A stretch of DNA of 9,426 nucleotides from Methanobacteriota archaeon (GCA_030837265.1 JAUPKV010000177.1:1-9426), one strand, 5' to 3'. Positions 1 through 7,937 are shown, numbered from the stretch's first letter. Made by a program: numbers and translations. Notes: generated by a model from the sequence alone, not told the origin.

Positions 1-2337
1 TATTCCGAAACTATAACAATAAATAAACCGAATCTGGTGATTAAGTCCGAATCAGGAAATCCTGAAGATACAATAATTATGGCTAATAAAGAAAATTCGA
101 ATGTATTTTATTCCGGCCTAAATGGCGTAACGATTAGCGGGTTCAATATCAGGTCTGGCGGATATATAGGTGTAACCGGCATTCGACTTTCGAAGAATGG
201 TAACTGCAATATCAACAACAATGATTTGTCGTATAATGATATTGGGATATCTCTGAGTGATTCGAATAATAACGAAATTTCGGACAACAGGATACATTCG
301 AACGTGCAGGATGGCATCCATCTCGTCAGGTCGGAAAAAAACACAATCTTAAATAATATTATATATTTCAACAATCACGGTATTGTTCTGGAGAATTCCA
401 GTAGTAATAGTATGACAGGCAACCAGGTATACTCAAATAAAGGTCTTGGTTTTTATTTAATGAATTCGAACGACAATAATCTAAAAATTAATATAGCGAC
501 CAGGAATGACAGAGGAATTTACCTTAGAGCTTCTAATTCGAGTACGATATTAAGCAACGTTGTATCCGAGAACAATAACTACGGTATCCTGATATCTTAT
601 TCTAACTTTAATATAGTCTCAAGGAACATAGCAAATAATACCAGCCGGGGTATACATTTTGATTCCGCTTCCAGCAGCACTGTCACAGGAAATATCGTTG
701 CTTCGAATAATGTTTCCGGCTTTTTTATGTGTCGAGGCTGCCATAAAAACCTCTTTTATAATAACTATGCGAACAACACTATCAATGCTGATGTAAATAA
801 TACGGATACAACCTGGAGTCTCGATAAAATTGAGGGTAGAAACATTGTTGGTGGGCCTTATTTAGGAGGCAGTTTCTGGGGAAGCCCAAATGGGAAGGGT
901 TTTTCCGAAACAGCACCGGATGTTGACGAAGACGGGATTGCAGATAACCCATTCACATGGCTCAATGAAAATAGAACCAATGTCACTGATTATCTGCCGC
1001 TTGTACCTGTATCCAATCCACGGCTGCCAGTACTTCCAGTTGCAAACTTCATTACCAACGTTACCAGCGGGCCTGCACCTCTTGCTGTACAGTTTACTGA
1101 TCTTTCACAGAACTCATTATCAAGAAGCTGGGATATTGACAGCAACGGGATTCCGGACTATACCCGTGGGAGCTTCACACATTTATACACGGTTCCGGGA
1201 AACTACACCGTAACTCTGACAGCAATTAATGAAAATGGCATTTCCTCCAAAACTCAACAAATAACCGTAAAAGTACAGGGTAATGATAAAACTCTTCCTG
1301 TAGCCGACTTTGCTTCCAGTACTTTAAATGGTTATGCTCCTTTATTCGTACAGTTTACTGACCTTTCTCTAAAGGCAACATCGAGGAGCTGGGACTTCGG
1401 TAATGACGGAACAAGTGATTCAGGAGATGCGAATCCTACTTATACATACACAATCCCGGGAATCTATACTGTAAACTTGAAAGCAAGCAACTCAAACGGG
1501 AATTCCTCAAAAACTGCGATAATAACTGTACTGGAAGCAAGCAGTTCCGATGGAGGAAACAGTGATGGAAGTAGTGGCGGAAGCAGTAGCAGCTCAAGCA
1601 GCGGCGGAAGCGGTGGTGGAGGCGGTGGCGGTTCACCTGAGCCTCAAAACAATGTCGAGATCAAAGAACTTTCACAAACTTTCATTGGAAGTGGGCAAAA
1701 TACGAAGTTTGACTTCACACAAAAAGTCACTGCAGTCGAATCGATAACCTTTGATTCAAAGAAGACAGTCGGTAAGACGACAACAATTGTCGAGATGCTG
1801 AAGAACCAATCCACGCTGGTTTCAGGAGCACCTTCTGACGAAGTCTACAAATACCTGAACATTTGGGTTGGAAACGGCGGATATGCAACTGAAAAGAATA
1901 TAGAAAATGCAGCTATAACTTTCAAAGTTTCGAAATCCTGGGTACAGGGTAATAAGATCGACAAGTCTTCCATCACTTTGAACAGGTATGATGAAAAGAA
2001 ATGGAACAAGCTTTCAACAACCCTGTCAGGTGAAGATGACAACTACCTGAAATTCACAGCAAAAACACCCGGATTCTCTCCCTTTGCAATCACCGGGAAG
2101 AGTACGGCAACTAGGATAATACAGCCTGGAGCAGGGGATAAATCACAGCCTGCAACAGTAAGCCAAACACAGAATAATTCAGGCAACGGAAGTACAGCAA
2201 ATGCTAACAAGACTGCTGAGCAAAAGGAAAGTCCAGGCTCAACCGCAAAACCAGGTACAAGTCTGCCTGACTTTGAAGCTGTTATCGGGGTAGCTGGCCT
2301 TGTTGCTGTGTTCCTGTACCGAAGAAAAGAAAAGTAA
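1..2337 (+). CDS. Surface protein, NosD-type beta-helix + 2 PKD + PGF-pre-PGF domains (5' partial)
   Basis: The reading frame is open from base 1, so the gene starts upstream of the window; the GTG at 37 is only the first start-like codon inside it. About 778 residues are visible. Bases 1 to about 800 encode asparagine-rich repeats of roughly 22-24 residues (recurring patterns such as 'NNEISDNRIHSN' and 'SSTVTGNIVASNN') typical of right-handed parallel beta-helix NosD/PbH1 proteins. Two PKD domains follow (about 1036-1275 and 1297-1533), each with a 'VQFTDLS' strand and a 'Y(T)VPG(N)YTV'-like motif. A Gly/Ser-rich linker (about 1540-1640) leads to a PGF-pre-PGF-like domain (about 1655-2100). 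A short polar stalk and a C-terminal hydrophobic helix with a 'YRRKEK' basic tail finish the protein. This is the plan of an archaeal cell-surface or S-layer-associated protein anchored at its C-terminus. The expected PGF tripeptide before the helix reads PDF. The ligand or substrate cannot be told; beta-helices often bind polysaccharides. Confidence 0.9.
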   Translation, partial: YSETITINKPNLVIKSESGNPEDTIIMANKENSNVFYSGLNGVTISGFNIRSGGYIGVTGIRLSKNGNCNINNNDLSYNDIGISLSDSNNNEISDNRIHSNVQDGIHLVRSEKNTILNNIIYFNNHGIVLENSSSNSMTGNQVYSNKGLGFYLMNSNDNNLKINIATRNDRGIYLRASNSSTILSNVVSENNNYGILISYSNFNIVSRNIANNTSRGIHFDSASSSTVTGNIVASNNVSGFFMCRGCHKNLFYNNYANNTINADVNNTDTTWSLDKIEGRNIVGGPYLGGSFWGSPNGKGFSETAPDVDEDGIADNPFTWLNENRTNVTDYLPLVPVSNPRLPVLPVANFITNVTSGPAPLAVQFTDLSQNSLSRSWDIDSNGIPDYTRGSFTHLYTVPGNYTVTLTAINENGISSKTQQITVKVQGNDKTLPVADFASSTLNGYAPLFVQFTDLSLKATSRSWDFGNDGTSDSGDANPTYTYTIPGIYTVNLKASNSNGNSSKTAIITVLEASSSDGGNSDGSSGGSSSSSSSGGSGGGGGGGSPEPQNNVEIKELSQTFIGSGQNTKFDFTQKVTAVESITFDSKKTVGKTTTIVEMLKNQSTLVSGAPSDEVYKYLNIWVGNGGYATEKNIENAAITFKVSKSWVQGNKIDKSSITLNRYDEKKWNKLSTTLSGEDDNYLKFTAKTPGFSPFAITGKSTATRIIQPGAGDKSQPATVSQTQNNSGNGSTANANKTAEQKESPGSTAKPGTSLPDFEAVIGVAGLVAVFLYRRKEK

Positions 2338-2361
2338 AATAGGAATATTGAGACGTTTGAT

Positions 2362-2409
2362 AAAGGAAAAACGGATGAAGCTTGTTATCTTCATCTATTT
2401 CCCTTTTTT
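2362..2409. terminator. Bidirectional hairpin/oligo-T terminator
   Basis: GATGAAG (2374-2380) pairs perfectly with CTTCATC (2389-2395) around an 8-base loop. Outside it, AAAGGAAA (2362-2369) can partly pair with TTTCCCTTT (2398-2406). A run of six T follows on the plus strand (2404-2409), and on the minus strand the hairpin is followed by TTTTT. It lies between the convergent surface-protein and cgi121 genes, so it could end both transcripts. Archaeal termination depends mainly on oligo-T, so the T-runs matter more than the stem. Confidence 0.5.
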
Positions 2410-2477
2410 AAAGTAATAATTTTGAACTAGATAACGTTTGAAGATCTGAATTACGAATTAGAGAATCCAGGCTTTAT

Positions 2478-3008
2478 TCACTTTGAAAAATCAGTCAATG
2501 ATACTCTCTCAATCACCAGTTCAGGAATATGCTCTTCACCAGTTGCTTCAATCTCTGCGTCTGTAATATCAAACAAAGAGAGAATTCCAGATTTTTTTGA
2601 GTTAGAATAATCCAGAAGCTCGGAACATGGTTTTTCATCTATTATATTTCTAATTGAAGAGATAACCGAAATTAAATTCTCTATTTCCCCAAACAGTACA
2701 AAAACTGCATTATTTACTCCTTCGTGGAGCCCGATCGAAAAACTTTTCTCAATCTGCCTTTGTCCGGCTGCATACCGCATAATTTCAATTCCGGGATCTT
2801 TTGCTGTGTTTTTTCCCGCCGCAATTGCCCCAAGAGCCTTTTTTATTGCTAAATGAAGATGTCTCTCGCCTGCGATCAAATCGGCATTCAGGCCCTGGAT
2901 AATGACTTTATTTTCAGAAGCGATAGAACTTACGATTTTTAGAAAACTGGATAGATTCGGAATCTTTACCGTTCCGCAGATTATCTGGATTTCCCTTTGC
3001 ATTTCCAT
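2478..3008 (-). CDS. cgi121: KEOPS complex subunit Cgi121
   Basis: A protein of about 176 residues recognisable as the Cgi121 subunit of KEOPS. With Kae1, Bud32 and Pcc1, this complex makes the universal t6A37 modification of tRNAs that decode ANN codons. Cgi121 binds Bud32 and, from work on archaeal KEOPS, the 3' CCA end of the tRNA. Supporting motifs, numbered from the chosen ATG: 'ADLIAGERHLHLAIKKAL' (about 42-59) and 'IMRYAAGQRQIEKS' (about 76-89), the most characteristic stretch of the family, followed by 'IGLHEGVNNAVFVLFG'. The frame stays open further upstream to a TTG at 3065, which would add 19 residues ('LIFPATEIL...'). I prefer the ATG at 3008 because the family normally begins right before the first strand ('REIQIICGTVKI') and TTG starts are rare, although AGGT lies 5 bases before that TTG, so the longer form is not excluded. 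No other KEOPS gene is nearby. The gene converges on the surface-protein gene. Confidence 0.85.
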   Translation of the reverse strand: MEMQREIQIICGTVKIPNLSSFLKIVSSIASENKVIIQGLNADLIAGERHLHLAIKKALGAIAAGKNTAKDPGIEIMRYAAGQRQIEKSFSIGLHEGVNNAVFVLFGEIENLISVISSIRNIIDEKPCSELLDYSNSKKSGILSLFDITDAEIEATGEEHIPELVIERVSLTDFSK

Positions 3009-3635
3009 ATCCTGCCATTGAGCGAGCTTTACAATAAGGATTTCGGTTGCCGGAAAAATTAACAAGTGAGACCTGTAAAATCCAAGAACCGATCTGCTTT
3101 CAGAAAAACGTTATCCCTTTGTGGAGCAATTAATAATTAAAATGTGACATTGTCAGTATTAAAAAGATAGACGATAGACTTTCATTTACCCTCGCTAACC
3201 AGCGCCATCCTTTTTGCAGATTGATCTGTACTTTTTAAGCCGGAATACCATGTTTCAAGCATAACAACAAGACGATGTGGACTTTAGTCTGTTTCAATAT
3301 TGAATAAATAGGTGTCCTTTTGCAGCGTTCTGCGAATTGTGAGAATGAGGTCTGAAAAATAACATTAAAAGGATGCATTTGAGGAAGCTAGACAAGATAA
3401 CTCCAGCTTTTAATTAATATTGGTTTCTTATTTATATTTCTATAGATATTATCTATTAGGAATAATAATCCTTTTTGGTACATTTTGAAATCACTTTCCC
3501 GGCATGCAGATCATCGGCACTGAATGATTAAAGGAAAAAAGTTTTTATTCGATACAGCGGCCAACTGGAAGTGAATGAAAAACCGATAGCCTTCAAATTG
3601 TATCAAACTAAAATAGTAATTGGGAGTGTGGACAA
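3009..3635. other. Long A/T-rich intergenic region, no convincing gene
   Basis: This region lies between divergent genes (cgi121 leftward, the Trp/Cys-rich protein gene rightward). I see no RNA gene or mobile element. It contains A/T-rich stretches that could be promoters: AATTATTAATTG near 3130-3145 for cgi121, and TATTTATATTT near 3428-3440 or TTTTTATTCGATAC near 3542-3555 for the plus-strand gene. On the minus strand, 3182-3353 holds two short open stretches in one frame separated by a single TAA. The second encodes 26 residues starting 'MLETWYSGLKSTDQSAKR'. These may be a decayed gene tail or chance. Confidence 0.4.
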
Positions 3636-3923
3636 ATGGGAAAACAAACGTCTGGTAGGACAAAAAAGATACTTTGTATTTCTATCCTAGTCTTGTTTGC
3701 AATGTCAATGATGGTCACCGTAGTGATCGCACAACCTCAAACTAAGGGCTGGCAAGGTGGTGGCGATCGGAATTGCAGGTGGGTCTGTGATGATTGGGAT
3801 CGAGAGCGGTTCTGTAAAGATTGGGGCCAAGGAGATTGGGGCCGAGAGCGGTTCTGTAAAAACTGGAGCTGGAGATGGGTCTGTAAGGACTGGGACTGGA
3901 GATGTTTCGGTAGGGGAAGATAA
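3636..3923 (+). CDS. Small exported Trp/Cys-rich repeat protein, family not recognised
   Basis: Encodes 95 residues from ATG 3636, with GGGAGTG at 3622-3628 as a plausible Shine-Dalgarno. Residues 1-32 form a clear Sec-type signal peptide: basic start (K3, R8, K10, K11), hydrophobic core 'ILCISILVLFAMSMMVTVVI', probable cleavage after A32. The 63-residue mature part has 10 Trp and 6 Cys (47, 51, 60, 74, 83, 90). It contains four copies of a six-residue unit: WVCDDW (49-54), RFCKDW (58-63), RFCKNW (72-77), WVCKDW (81-86). The order WV-RF-RF-WV and spacings 9-14-9 are mirror symmetric. The DNA shows recent duplication: an 18-base identical repeat at 3801-3818 and 3843-3860. There is no CxxCH heme motif. 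It ends in a glycine/arginine tail (FGRGR). Possible roles such as metal binding or a disulfide-linked surface peptide are speculation. It is convergent with, not part of, the hydrogenase operon. The signal peptide and repeats argue against a chance reading frame. Confidence 0.8.
   Translation: MGKQTSGRTKKILCISILVLFAMSMMVTVVIAQPQTKGWQGGGDRNCRWVCDDWDRERFCKDWGQGDWGRERFCKNWSWRWVCKDWDWRCFGRGR
3801..3860 (+). repeat. 18-bp direct repeat inside the Trp/Cys-rich gene
   Basis: CGAGAGCGGTTCTGTAAA occurs identically at 3801-3818 and 3843-3860, an offset of 42 bases or 14 codons. It encodes the two RFCK(D/N)W units. The flanking WVC units (around 3779-3800 and 3876-3896) also match at DNA level (GGGTCTGT). 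This indicates growth of the mature region by in-frame duplication. Confidence 0.9.
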
Positions 3924-3979
3924 GAACTATCAATGAATGAAGAAAAATAAACACATTGACAAAGGAATTGCGACACTTA

Positions 3980-4013
3980 ACTTTGGATTCCTTAAAGTTA
4001 AGGAATCCAAAGT
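3980..4013. terminator. Perfect 16-bp palindrome between convergent genes
   Basis: ACTTTGGATTCCTTAA (3980-3995) is followed after two bases (AG) by its exact reverse complement, TTAAGGAATCCAAAGT (3998-4013). It lies between the Trp/Cys-rich gene (+) and the end of the hydrogenase operon (-). On the plus side it is followed by GTTTTAAAA, so it may end the plus-strand transcript, but there is no strong T-run on the minus side. A two-base loop is too tight for an ideal RNA hairpin, so it could instead be a protein-binding palindrome or an RNA-stabilising 3' element. Confidence 0.45.
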
Positions 4014-4077
4014 ATTAAAGTTTTAAAATGGAATAGGACTTACACTTATTATCCTGGTTTAAAAATTAACTTTTTGG

Positions 4078-4103
4078 ATTAATTATTTCAATTAATTATT
4101 TCA
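4078..4103. repeat. Exact 13-bp tandem duplication at the vhtC stop codon
   Basis: ATTAATTATTTCA is present twice back to back (4078-4090 and 4091-4103). Read on the minus strand, the unit begins with the TGA that ends vhtC, so the stop codon is duplicated in sequence. Probably replication slippage in A/T-rich DNA. Confidence 0.85.
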
Positions 4104-4892
4104 ATACTCTTTTGTAATGCCTTTTTGATCCCCTTCTTCAATCACTTTGACAAAATGTCTGTCTGAAAGATCCTCTTTTCCTGACCAGAAAATTGCCTTG
4201 TGGTATTTCCAGGCATCAAGATCCAATTCAAGAATTCCTACATGAATTATAATCTCAAATACAAACCAGTAAGCTGCAAGCAGATGCAGCAGGCGAAGCA
4301 CCCCTAAGGCATTGGCATTGAAAAAAGCTGCAAAATACCAGGTTACCGAGAGTATCCATGCCGATATTGGAATGCCAAAAGGAGCCCAGTTAACGTTGTA
4401 GAGCACTACCCCTGTGATTGCAACAATTACGATTGCTATGCTTTCAAGAACAATCAATATTTTGAGTACAGGATGAAGCTTTGTAACGTAATGGCCTTCT
4501 CTTTCATCATAAATTGTAAAAGCCGGATAACTGCCTTTTCCAAAAAAATTCTTAATTATGTCTACAAGGCGTTCTGCATCAGCTTTTCCAAAAACGTACT
4601 GGTCTTTGAAATGAACTATCCTGTCCCTTACACTGCACCTTTCCCCTTTGCAGGAAAAAAGGTTGTATGGGACCAGAATCCAGTTTGCTACCAGGAAAAA
4701 AGGCACAGCAATCATATGCCATGTTCGAGCTGTCTGAAAAGCCATGAAATCCCAGCCAAAGTAAATTTTAAACCCCGTAATTAGGAGGATAAACATTGAA
4801 ATTAGATGCACCAGATGAGTGAGTCTTTCAAGCCAGGTATAACGTTCGACAAACATTCTCCTGGAAGCGGGTCTTTGAGCAGATCTTACCAT
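4101..4892 (-). CDS. vhtC: Methanophenazine-reducing hydrogenase, cytochrome b subunit (VhtC/VhoC type)
   Basis: This 263-residue integral membrane protein anchors the hydrogenase and carries electrons from its Fe-S clusters to methanophenazine. Five hydrophobic segments are visible, about 22-45, 57-79, 143-165, 172-192 and 197-220, as in HyaC/HydC-type Ni/Fe-hydrogenase b cytochromes. Candidate axial heme ligands are H26 and H29 in the first helix ('LTHLVHLI'), H59 ('RTWHMIAV'), and H203 and H217 in the last helix ('RLLHLLAAYWFVFEIIIH'). The segment between helices 2 and 3 (about 80-140) is a long, charged loop. ATG 4892 has a good ribosome site (AAGGAGGGA) and lies 21 bases after the large-subunit stop, so it is the third gene of the operon. 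It is the last one: no vhtD-type protease follows on this strand before the convergent gene. Family assignment is firm; choice among the vht, vho and vhx paralogues is not possible from the sequence alone. Confidence 0.9.
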   Translation of the reverse strand: MVRSAQRPASRRMFVERYTWLERLTHLVHLISMFILLITGFKIYFGWDFMAFQTARTWHMIAVPFFLVANWILVPYNLFSCKGERCSVRDRIVHFKDQYVFGKADAERLVDIIKNFFGKGSYPAFTIYDEREGHYVTKLHPVLKILIVLESIAIVIVAITGVVLYNVNWAPFGIPISAWILSVTWYFAAFFNANALGVLRLLHLLAAYWFVFEIIIHVGILELDLDAWKYHKAIFWSGKEDLSDRHFVKVIEEGDQKGITKEY

Positions 4893-4913
4893 TATCTCAT
4901 CCCTCCTTTTTCT

Positions 4914-6704
4914 TTAGACCACCTTGATTGTATAACCCGGATGCTTTCCGGCTCTATCAATCGTATGCACCGCACATGCAAGGCAAGGATCATAGGAACG
5001 TGCTGTATGCAGGATTCCCAGAGGATTCGAATAATCCACTCCCAGGGCATTTTCTGCGGCTGAGATTTTAGTGCCTATCAGTGCCTGTTCGACCGGGCTA
5101 GGAATTCCCTGCGAATTCCTGGGAGCAAGGTTCCAGGTACTTGGGACCACAGCCTGGTACAGAGTTACCATTGAATCCGGGCCTGTAGCTACCCAGTGCC
5201 CCAGTGCTCCTCGCGGAGCTTCCCATAAGCCCATCCCGGCAGAACTCTTCGCCATGGAGAGTTCGGTATGTACAGCAACCTTTCCACCTGGTTGAACATC
5301 CTGTGTGAGCCATTTCATAAGCTCCGGGTAGACTACCAGAATTTCCTGCATCCTTGCAACCATACGAGTATAATTATTTGCAGGGGAATAGCCGTTATCC
5401 TGGAAGGTTTTTGCCAATCCGGTGACAAGAGGTTCCCCCATAATTAACATCCGGGCAAGAGGGCCAACCTCACAGGGGATGCCGCTATAATGAGGAGCTT
5501 TTACCCAGGAATAACGGCTCTGCGAACCTCGAGTATAATTAATTTCTTCAGGATTTTCTTCCGGTACCGTAACCCCATTCCAGGGAGGCCTGTCCTTTTC
5601 ATTGTCTATGTAGAAGGTATGGGTAATGTTCTCAGAGATCTTCTGATAGTCGAAATTTCCAGGCTGTAAACGTCCATTCATATAGCCTGATGTGATAACC
5701 CTGCTGCCAGCCGGACTTGTCGGATCATACCCGTCCCCATTTTCAGGCTTGAAAAAAACCCCATATGAAAGGAAACCTATTTTATCCGGGTCCTTGTACC
5801 CTCCTGCACGATCATGTTTCATACTGATTGGCAGACCAAGCAGCTTTTCTCCGACCAGTTCCGAACCGAAAGCCGTATAGAGAGGGACATCGCCCCAACC
5901 TGAAGCGTGTGAAAAGTCATTGCTGGCACCGGATTTATTCAGGAGATCCTGGAGGTGGCTGATAACAAAATTGACAGCTTTTTGCGGAGAAGAAGCCCTG
6001 TAAGTATTTTCAATCCAGGTATCAGGGGAGACACCAAGAGTAAAAGTTTCAACGAACTCTATCGTCTTCGATACATAGCTTACAATTTGCCCGATATCAG
6101 CAACTGTCGGAGAATAGACCACTCCCCCAACGTTCTGGAGAACCGGATGAGTCATCTTAGCGGCAATAAGAGAAATGGCTTCGTGCAAGCGGCGGAATTC
6201 TACTATAGCTGCGAGATAGGACGAACCGGCTGGATAACTGGTGCCGTTAAGCTGATAAATTAAAGGTGCAAAACGTCCTTGAAGTTCTTTCCATACTGCA
6301 TTTCCGACATCCCCATATTTTACCAGGATATCACGGTAAGCCGGGTTTGCAAGATCAGGACCCCAGAGCACGTAGATATGGGCTGCGTGGCTGGCCATAT
6401 AGTTCAGGCTTTGGTGTATGTTTCGCATTATAAGTCCGTTCTTTGGAACCTCGCCTGCAACCCCGAAAAGTTCATCAAGGGCATTTGCTGCAGTTATACC
6501 GTGGCTAACCGGGCAGACCCCACAAATCCTCTGAGACAGAAGTGCCGCATCCCTGGGGTCCTGATGTTGCAGGAGACGTTCAAAACCCCTTAACTGCAAG
6601 CCACAACTCTGGGCATCAGTGATTACACCATCCCCATTGACTTCGGTATTGATCCTGTAATGCCCTTCAATTCTCGTAAGAGGATCAACGGTAACCTGTA
6701 CCAT
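4914..6704 (-). CDS. vhtA: Methanophenazine-reducing [NiFe] hydrogenase large subunit (VhtA/VhoA type)
   Basis: A 596-residue catalytic subunit holding the Ni-Fe(CN)2CO site that splits H2 into protons and electrons. All core residues are visible: 'RIEGH' (11-15) with the proton-path Glu13; the first ligand motif '[10 protein letters not shown]' (C61, C64, H68); 'APRG' with the conserved second-sphere Arg498; and the C-terminal 'DPCLACAVH' (C574, C577, H580). A 16-residue tail follows H580, matching the peptide that a HycI/HyaD/VhtD-type protease removes after nickel insertion. The maturation gene is not in this window. The ATG overlaps the small-subunit stop by one base (TAATG). An excellent Shine-Dalgarno (GGAGGTGA, 6712-6719) lies within the last codons of the upstream gene, so translation is probably coupled. 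There is no export signal of its own; the folded heterodimer should leave the cell through the small subunit's Tat signal. The large subunit looks fully functional. Confidence 0.95.
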   Translation of the reverse strand: MVQVTVDPLTRIEGHYRINTEVNGDGVITDAQSCGLQLRGFERLLQHQDPRDAALLSQRICGVCPVSHGITAANALDELFGVAGEVPKNGLIMRNIHQSLNYMASHAAHIYVLWGPDLANPAYRDILVKYGDVGNAVWKELQGRFAPLIYQLNGTSYPAGSSYLAAIVEFRRLHEAISLIAAKMTHPVLQNVGGVVYSPTVADIGQIVSYVSKTIEFVETFTLGVSPDTWIENTYRASSPQKAVNFVISHLQDLLNKSGASNDFSHASGWGDVPLYTAFGSELVGEKLLGLPISMKHDRAGGYKDPDKIGFLSYGVFFKPENGDGYDPTSPAGSRVITSGYMNGRLQPGNFDYQKISENITHTFYIDNEKDRPPWNGVTVPEENPEEINYTRGSQSRYSWVKAPHYSGIPCEVGPLARMLIMGEPLVTGLAKTFQDNGYSPANNYTRMVARMQEILVVYPELMKWLTQDVQPGGKVAVHTELSMAKSSAGMGLWEAPRGALGHWVATGPDSMVTLYQAVVPSTWNLAPRNSQGIPSPVEQALIGTKISAAENALGVDYSNPLGILHTARSYDPCLACAVHTIDRAGKHPGYTIKVV

Positions 6705-7927
6705 TATTTTTCACCTCCGATTTTTCTCGGAGTGCTCTCTTCGGCAGAATCTGCCTCATCCTCAGGTCTTTTCATGACAGTTCTCCTGACAGCATGAGCA
6801 CCGGCAGCAAGCAGCGCGCCCCCTATAGCTACACCCGCTACAGTACTGATATTGGTACCTACAATTCCAGTTTTCTCAGCTTCCACGAAAAAAGGCCTTG
6901 AAGAATCCGGGAAACCGGGTTCCGCACAGGCTATGCAGGGAGAACCTGCCTGAGGACAGTAATTGAGATGGCCGTTCCAGTGACGGGTGGCACAGTCTGC
7001 ATGGGTATAAGGTCCCTTGCACCCCAGTTTCCAGAGGCATTTAGGTCCGCCTACTGTCAGGTCAAACTCTCCGCGGTCATAGTATCCGCGACGTGAGCAG
7101 TTATCATGAATAACATGGTCAGGCGGGAAGAAAACCTTAGGACGCTTCCACTGATCCAGTACATAAGGCAAATCGTCGGGTACCTTTATCTTTCCCAGGA
7201 CAACGGCGCCTATTGTTAAAAAAACCCAGTCCGGATGGGTAGGGCAACAGGCTAGATTAATTACAGGCTTCTCGATGCCAAGAAGCTTTAATATCCCTTT
7301 TGAGGAATCTTCCATAGTAAAGGCAATTCCACGAGGGTCCAGAAGTTCCACTATATCACTCTTAGCAGAGTTCACCCCACCATTAGTCGCACAATTCCCG
7401 ATTGCAACAATTACAGAAGCATTTTGTGCAGCTTTCGCGTAAATATCCTTATAGGGCCTGCCCCCATACATGAGATATTTTCCGGAACCTTGAGGTCCAT
7501 TCGCGACAGCTCCTTCGGAAACCAGAACATAACCTTTTTCCCTTCCCAGAATCTCATCCAGTAGAATCTCAGAGTTCAGATCACTGGTATTTGCAAGTTT
7601 TCCATCTACGAAAATTCCCTGCTGCATCATTAAAACTTCATGGTAGAGCAATTTTAGATTATAAACCTGAAGAAACTCTACGATATCAGGCGATCCTCCG
7701 TCCAGCATTGAGATGGTGCAGCCGCTATCCATTACCCCATGGAGCCACAATACTTTCGTTTCAGAAAGTTGAAGGGCTTTTGCTATATCGCTTTTATAAG
7801 TCTGCAAAAACAATGAGGCTCCAAGCGCACTAACTGCCTTAATAAAAGTCCGACGATCCATCTTTATAAAATCGAGGTTTTTAAGCTTTTCAAGTAAGCT
7901 GTCATCACTCGTTCCGGTTCCCCCCAC
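6704..7927 (-). CDS. vhtG: Methanophenazine-reducing [NiFe] hydrogenase small subunit with C-to-D change at the proximal cluster (VhtG/VhoG type)
   Basis: This Fe-S subunit carries electrons from the NiFe site to cytochrome b. Numbering is from GTG 7927 (407 residues). A Tat signal is present ('DRRTFIK', R25-R26, then '[11 protein letters not shown]'). The proximal-cluster region normally reads ECTGC; here it is 'MDSGC', so the first cysteine is Asp67, while C70, C179 ('IGNCATNGG') and C228 ('ACCPTHP') remain. Distal ligands H274, C277, C297, C303 and medial ligands C312, C331, C334 are all present. A hydrophobic helix at about 355-379 anchors the C-terminus, followed by a charged tail. The GTG start lacks a Shine-Dalgarno, and a TATA-like box lies only about 18 bases upstream; an ATG at 7861 (residue 23, just before the twin arginines) is the alternative. 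I keep GTG because residues 11-22 ('[12 protein letters not shown]') look like a normal Tat n-region. It is the first gene of the operon. The unusual ligand suggests a changed cluster or lost function. Confidence 0.93.
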   Translation of the reverse strand: MGGTGTSDDSLLEKLKNLDFIKMDRRTFIKAVSALGASLFLQTYKSDIAKALQLSETKVLWLHGVMDSGCTISMLDGGSPDIVEFLQVYNLKLLYHEVLMMQQGIFVDGKLANTSDLNSEILLDEILGREKGYVLVSEGAVANGPQGSGKYLMYGGRPYKDIYAKAAQNASVIVAIGNCATNGGVNSAKSDIVELLDPRGIAFTMEDSSKGILKLLGIEKPVINLACCPTHPDWVFLTIGAVVLGKIKVPDDLPYVLDQWKRPKVFFPPDHVIHDNCSRRGYYDRGEFDLTVGGPKCLWKLGCKGPYTHADCATRHWNGHLNYCPQAGSPCIACAEPGFPDSSRPFFVEAEKTGIVGTNISTVAGVAIGGALLAAGAHAVRRTVMKRPEDEADSAEESTPRKIGGEK

Positions 7928-7937
7928 AATAACAATT

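Noticed and set aside
890..1213. A 107-codon plus-strand frame inside the surface-protein gene
   Set aside because: It lies fully within the PKD-encoding region in another frame, and the real frame has clear domain motifs.
1550..1747. Ala/Val/Glu-rich frame across the Gly/Ser linker region
   Set aside because: Low-complexity out-of-frame reading of the Gly/Ser codons.
3066..3635. tRNA or structured RNA gene in the gap
   Set aside because: I found no cloverleaf-compatible arms, no GTTCRANNC-like T-loop motif and no G/C-rich island.
3571..3690. A 39-codon plus-strand frame from GTG 3571 ('VNEKPIAFKLYQTKIVIGSV' and onward) overlapping the start of the Trp/Cys-rich gene
   Set aside because: It reads like protein but overlaps the better-supported gene in another frame, has no clear ribosome site and matches no family I recognise. 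Chance cannot be excluded.
3737..3976. Minus-strand open frames of 70-79 codons opposite the Trp/Cys-rich gene
   Set aside because: They are antisense shadows of the repeats in the plus-strand gene, which has a signal peptide and ribosome site. Their composition (Ser/Gln/Pro/Leu runs) just mirrors the repeats.
5071..6593. Several plus-strand frames of 60-100 codons opposite the large subunit
   Set aside because: Antisense shadows of vhtA, whose minus-strand frame carries all hydrogenase motifs.
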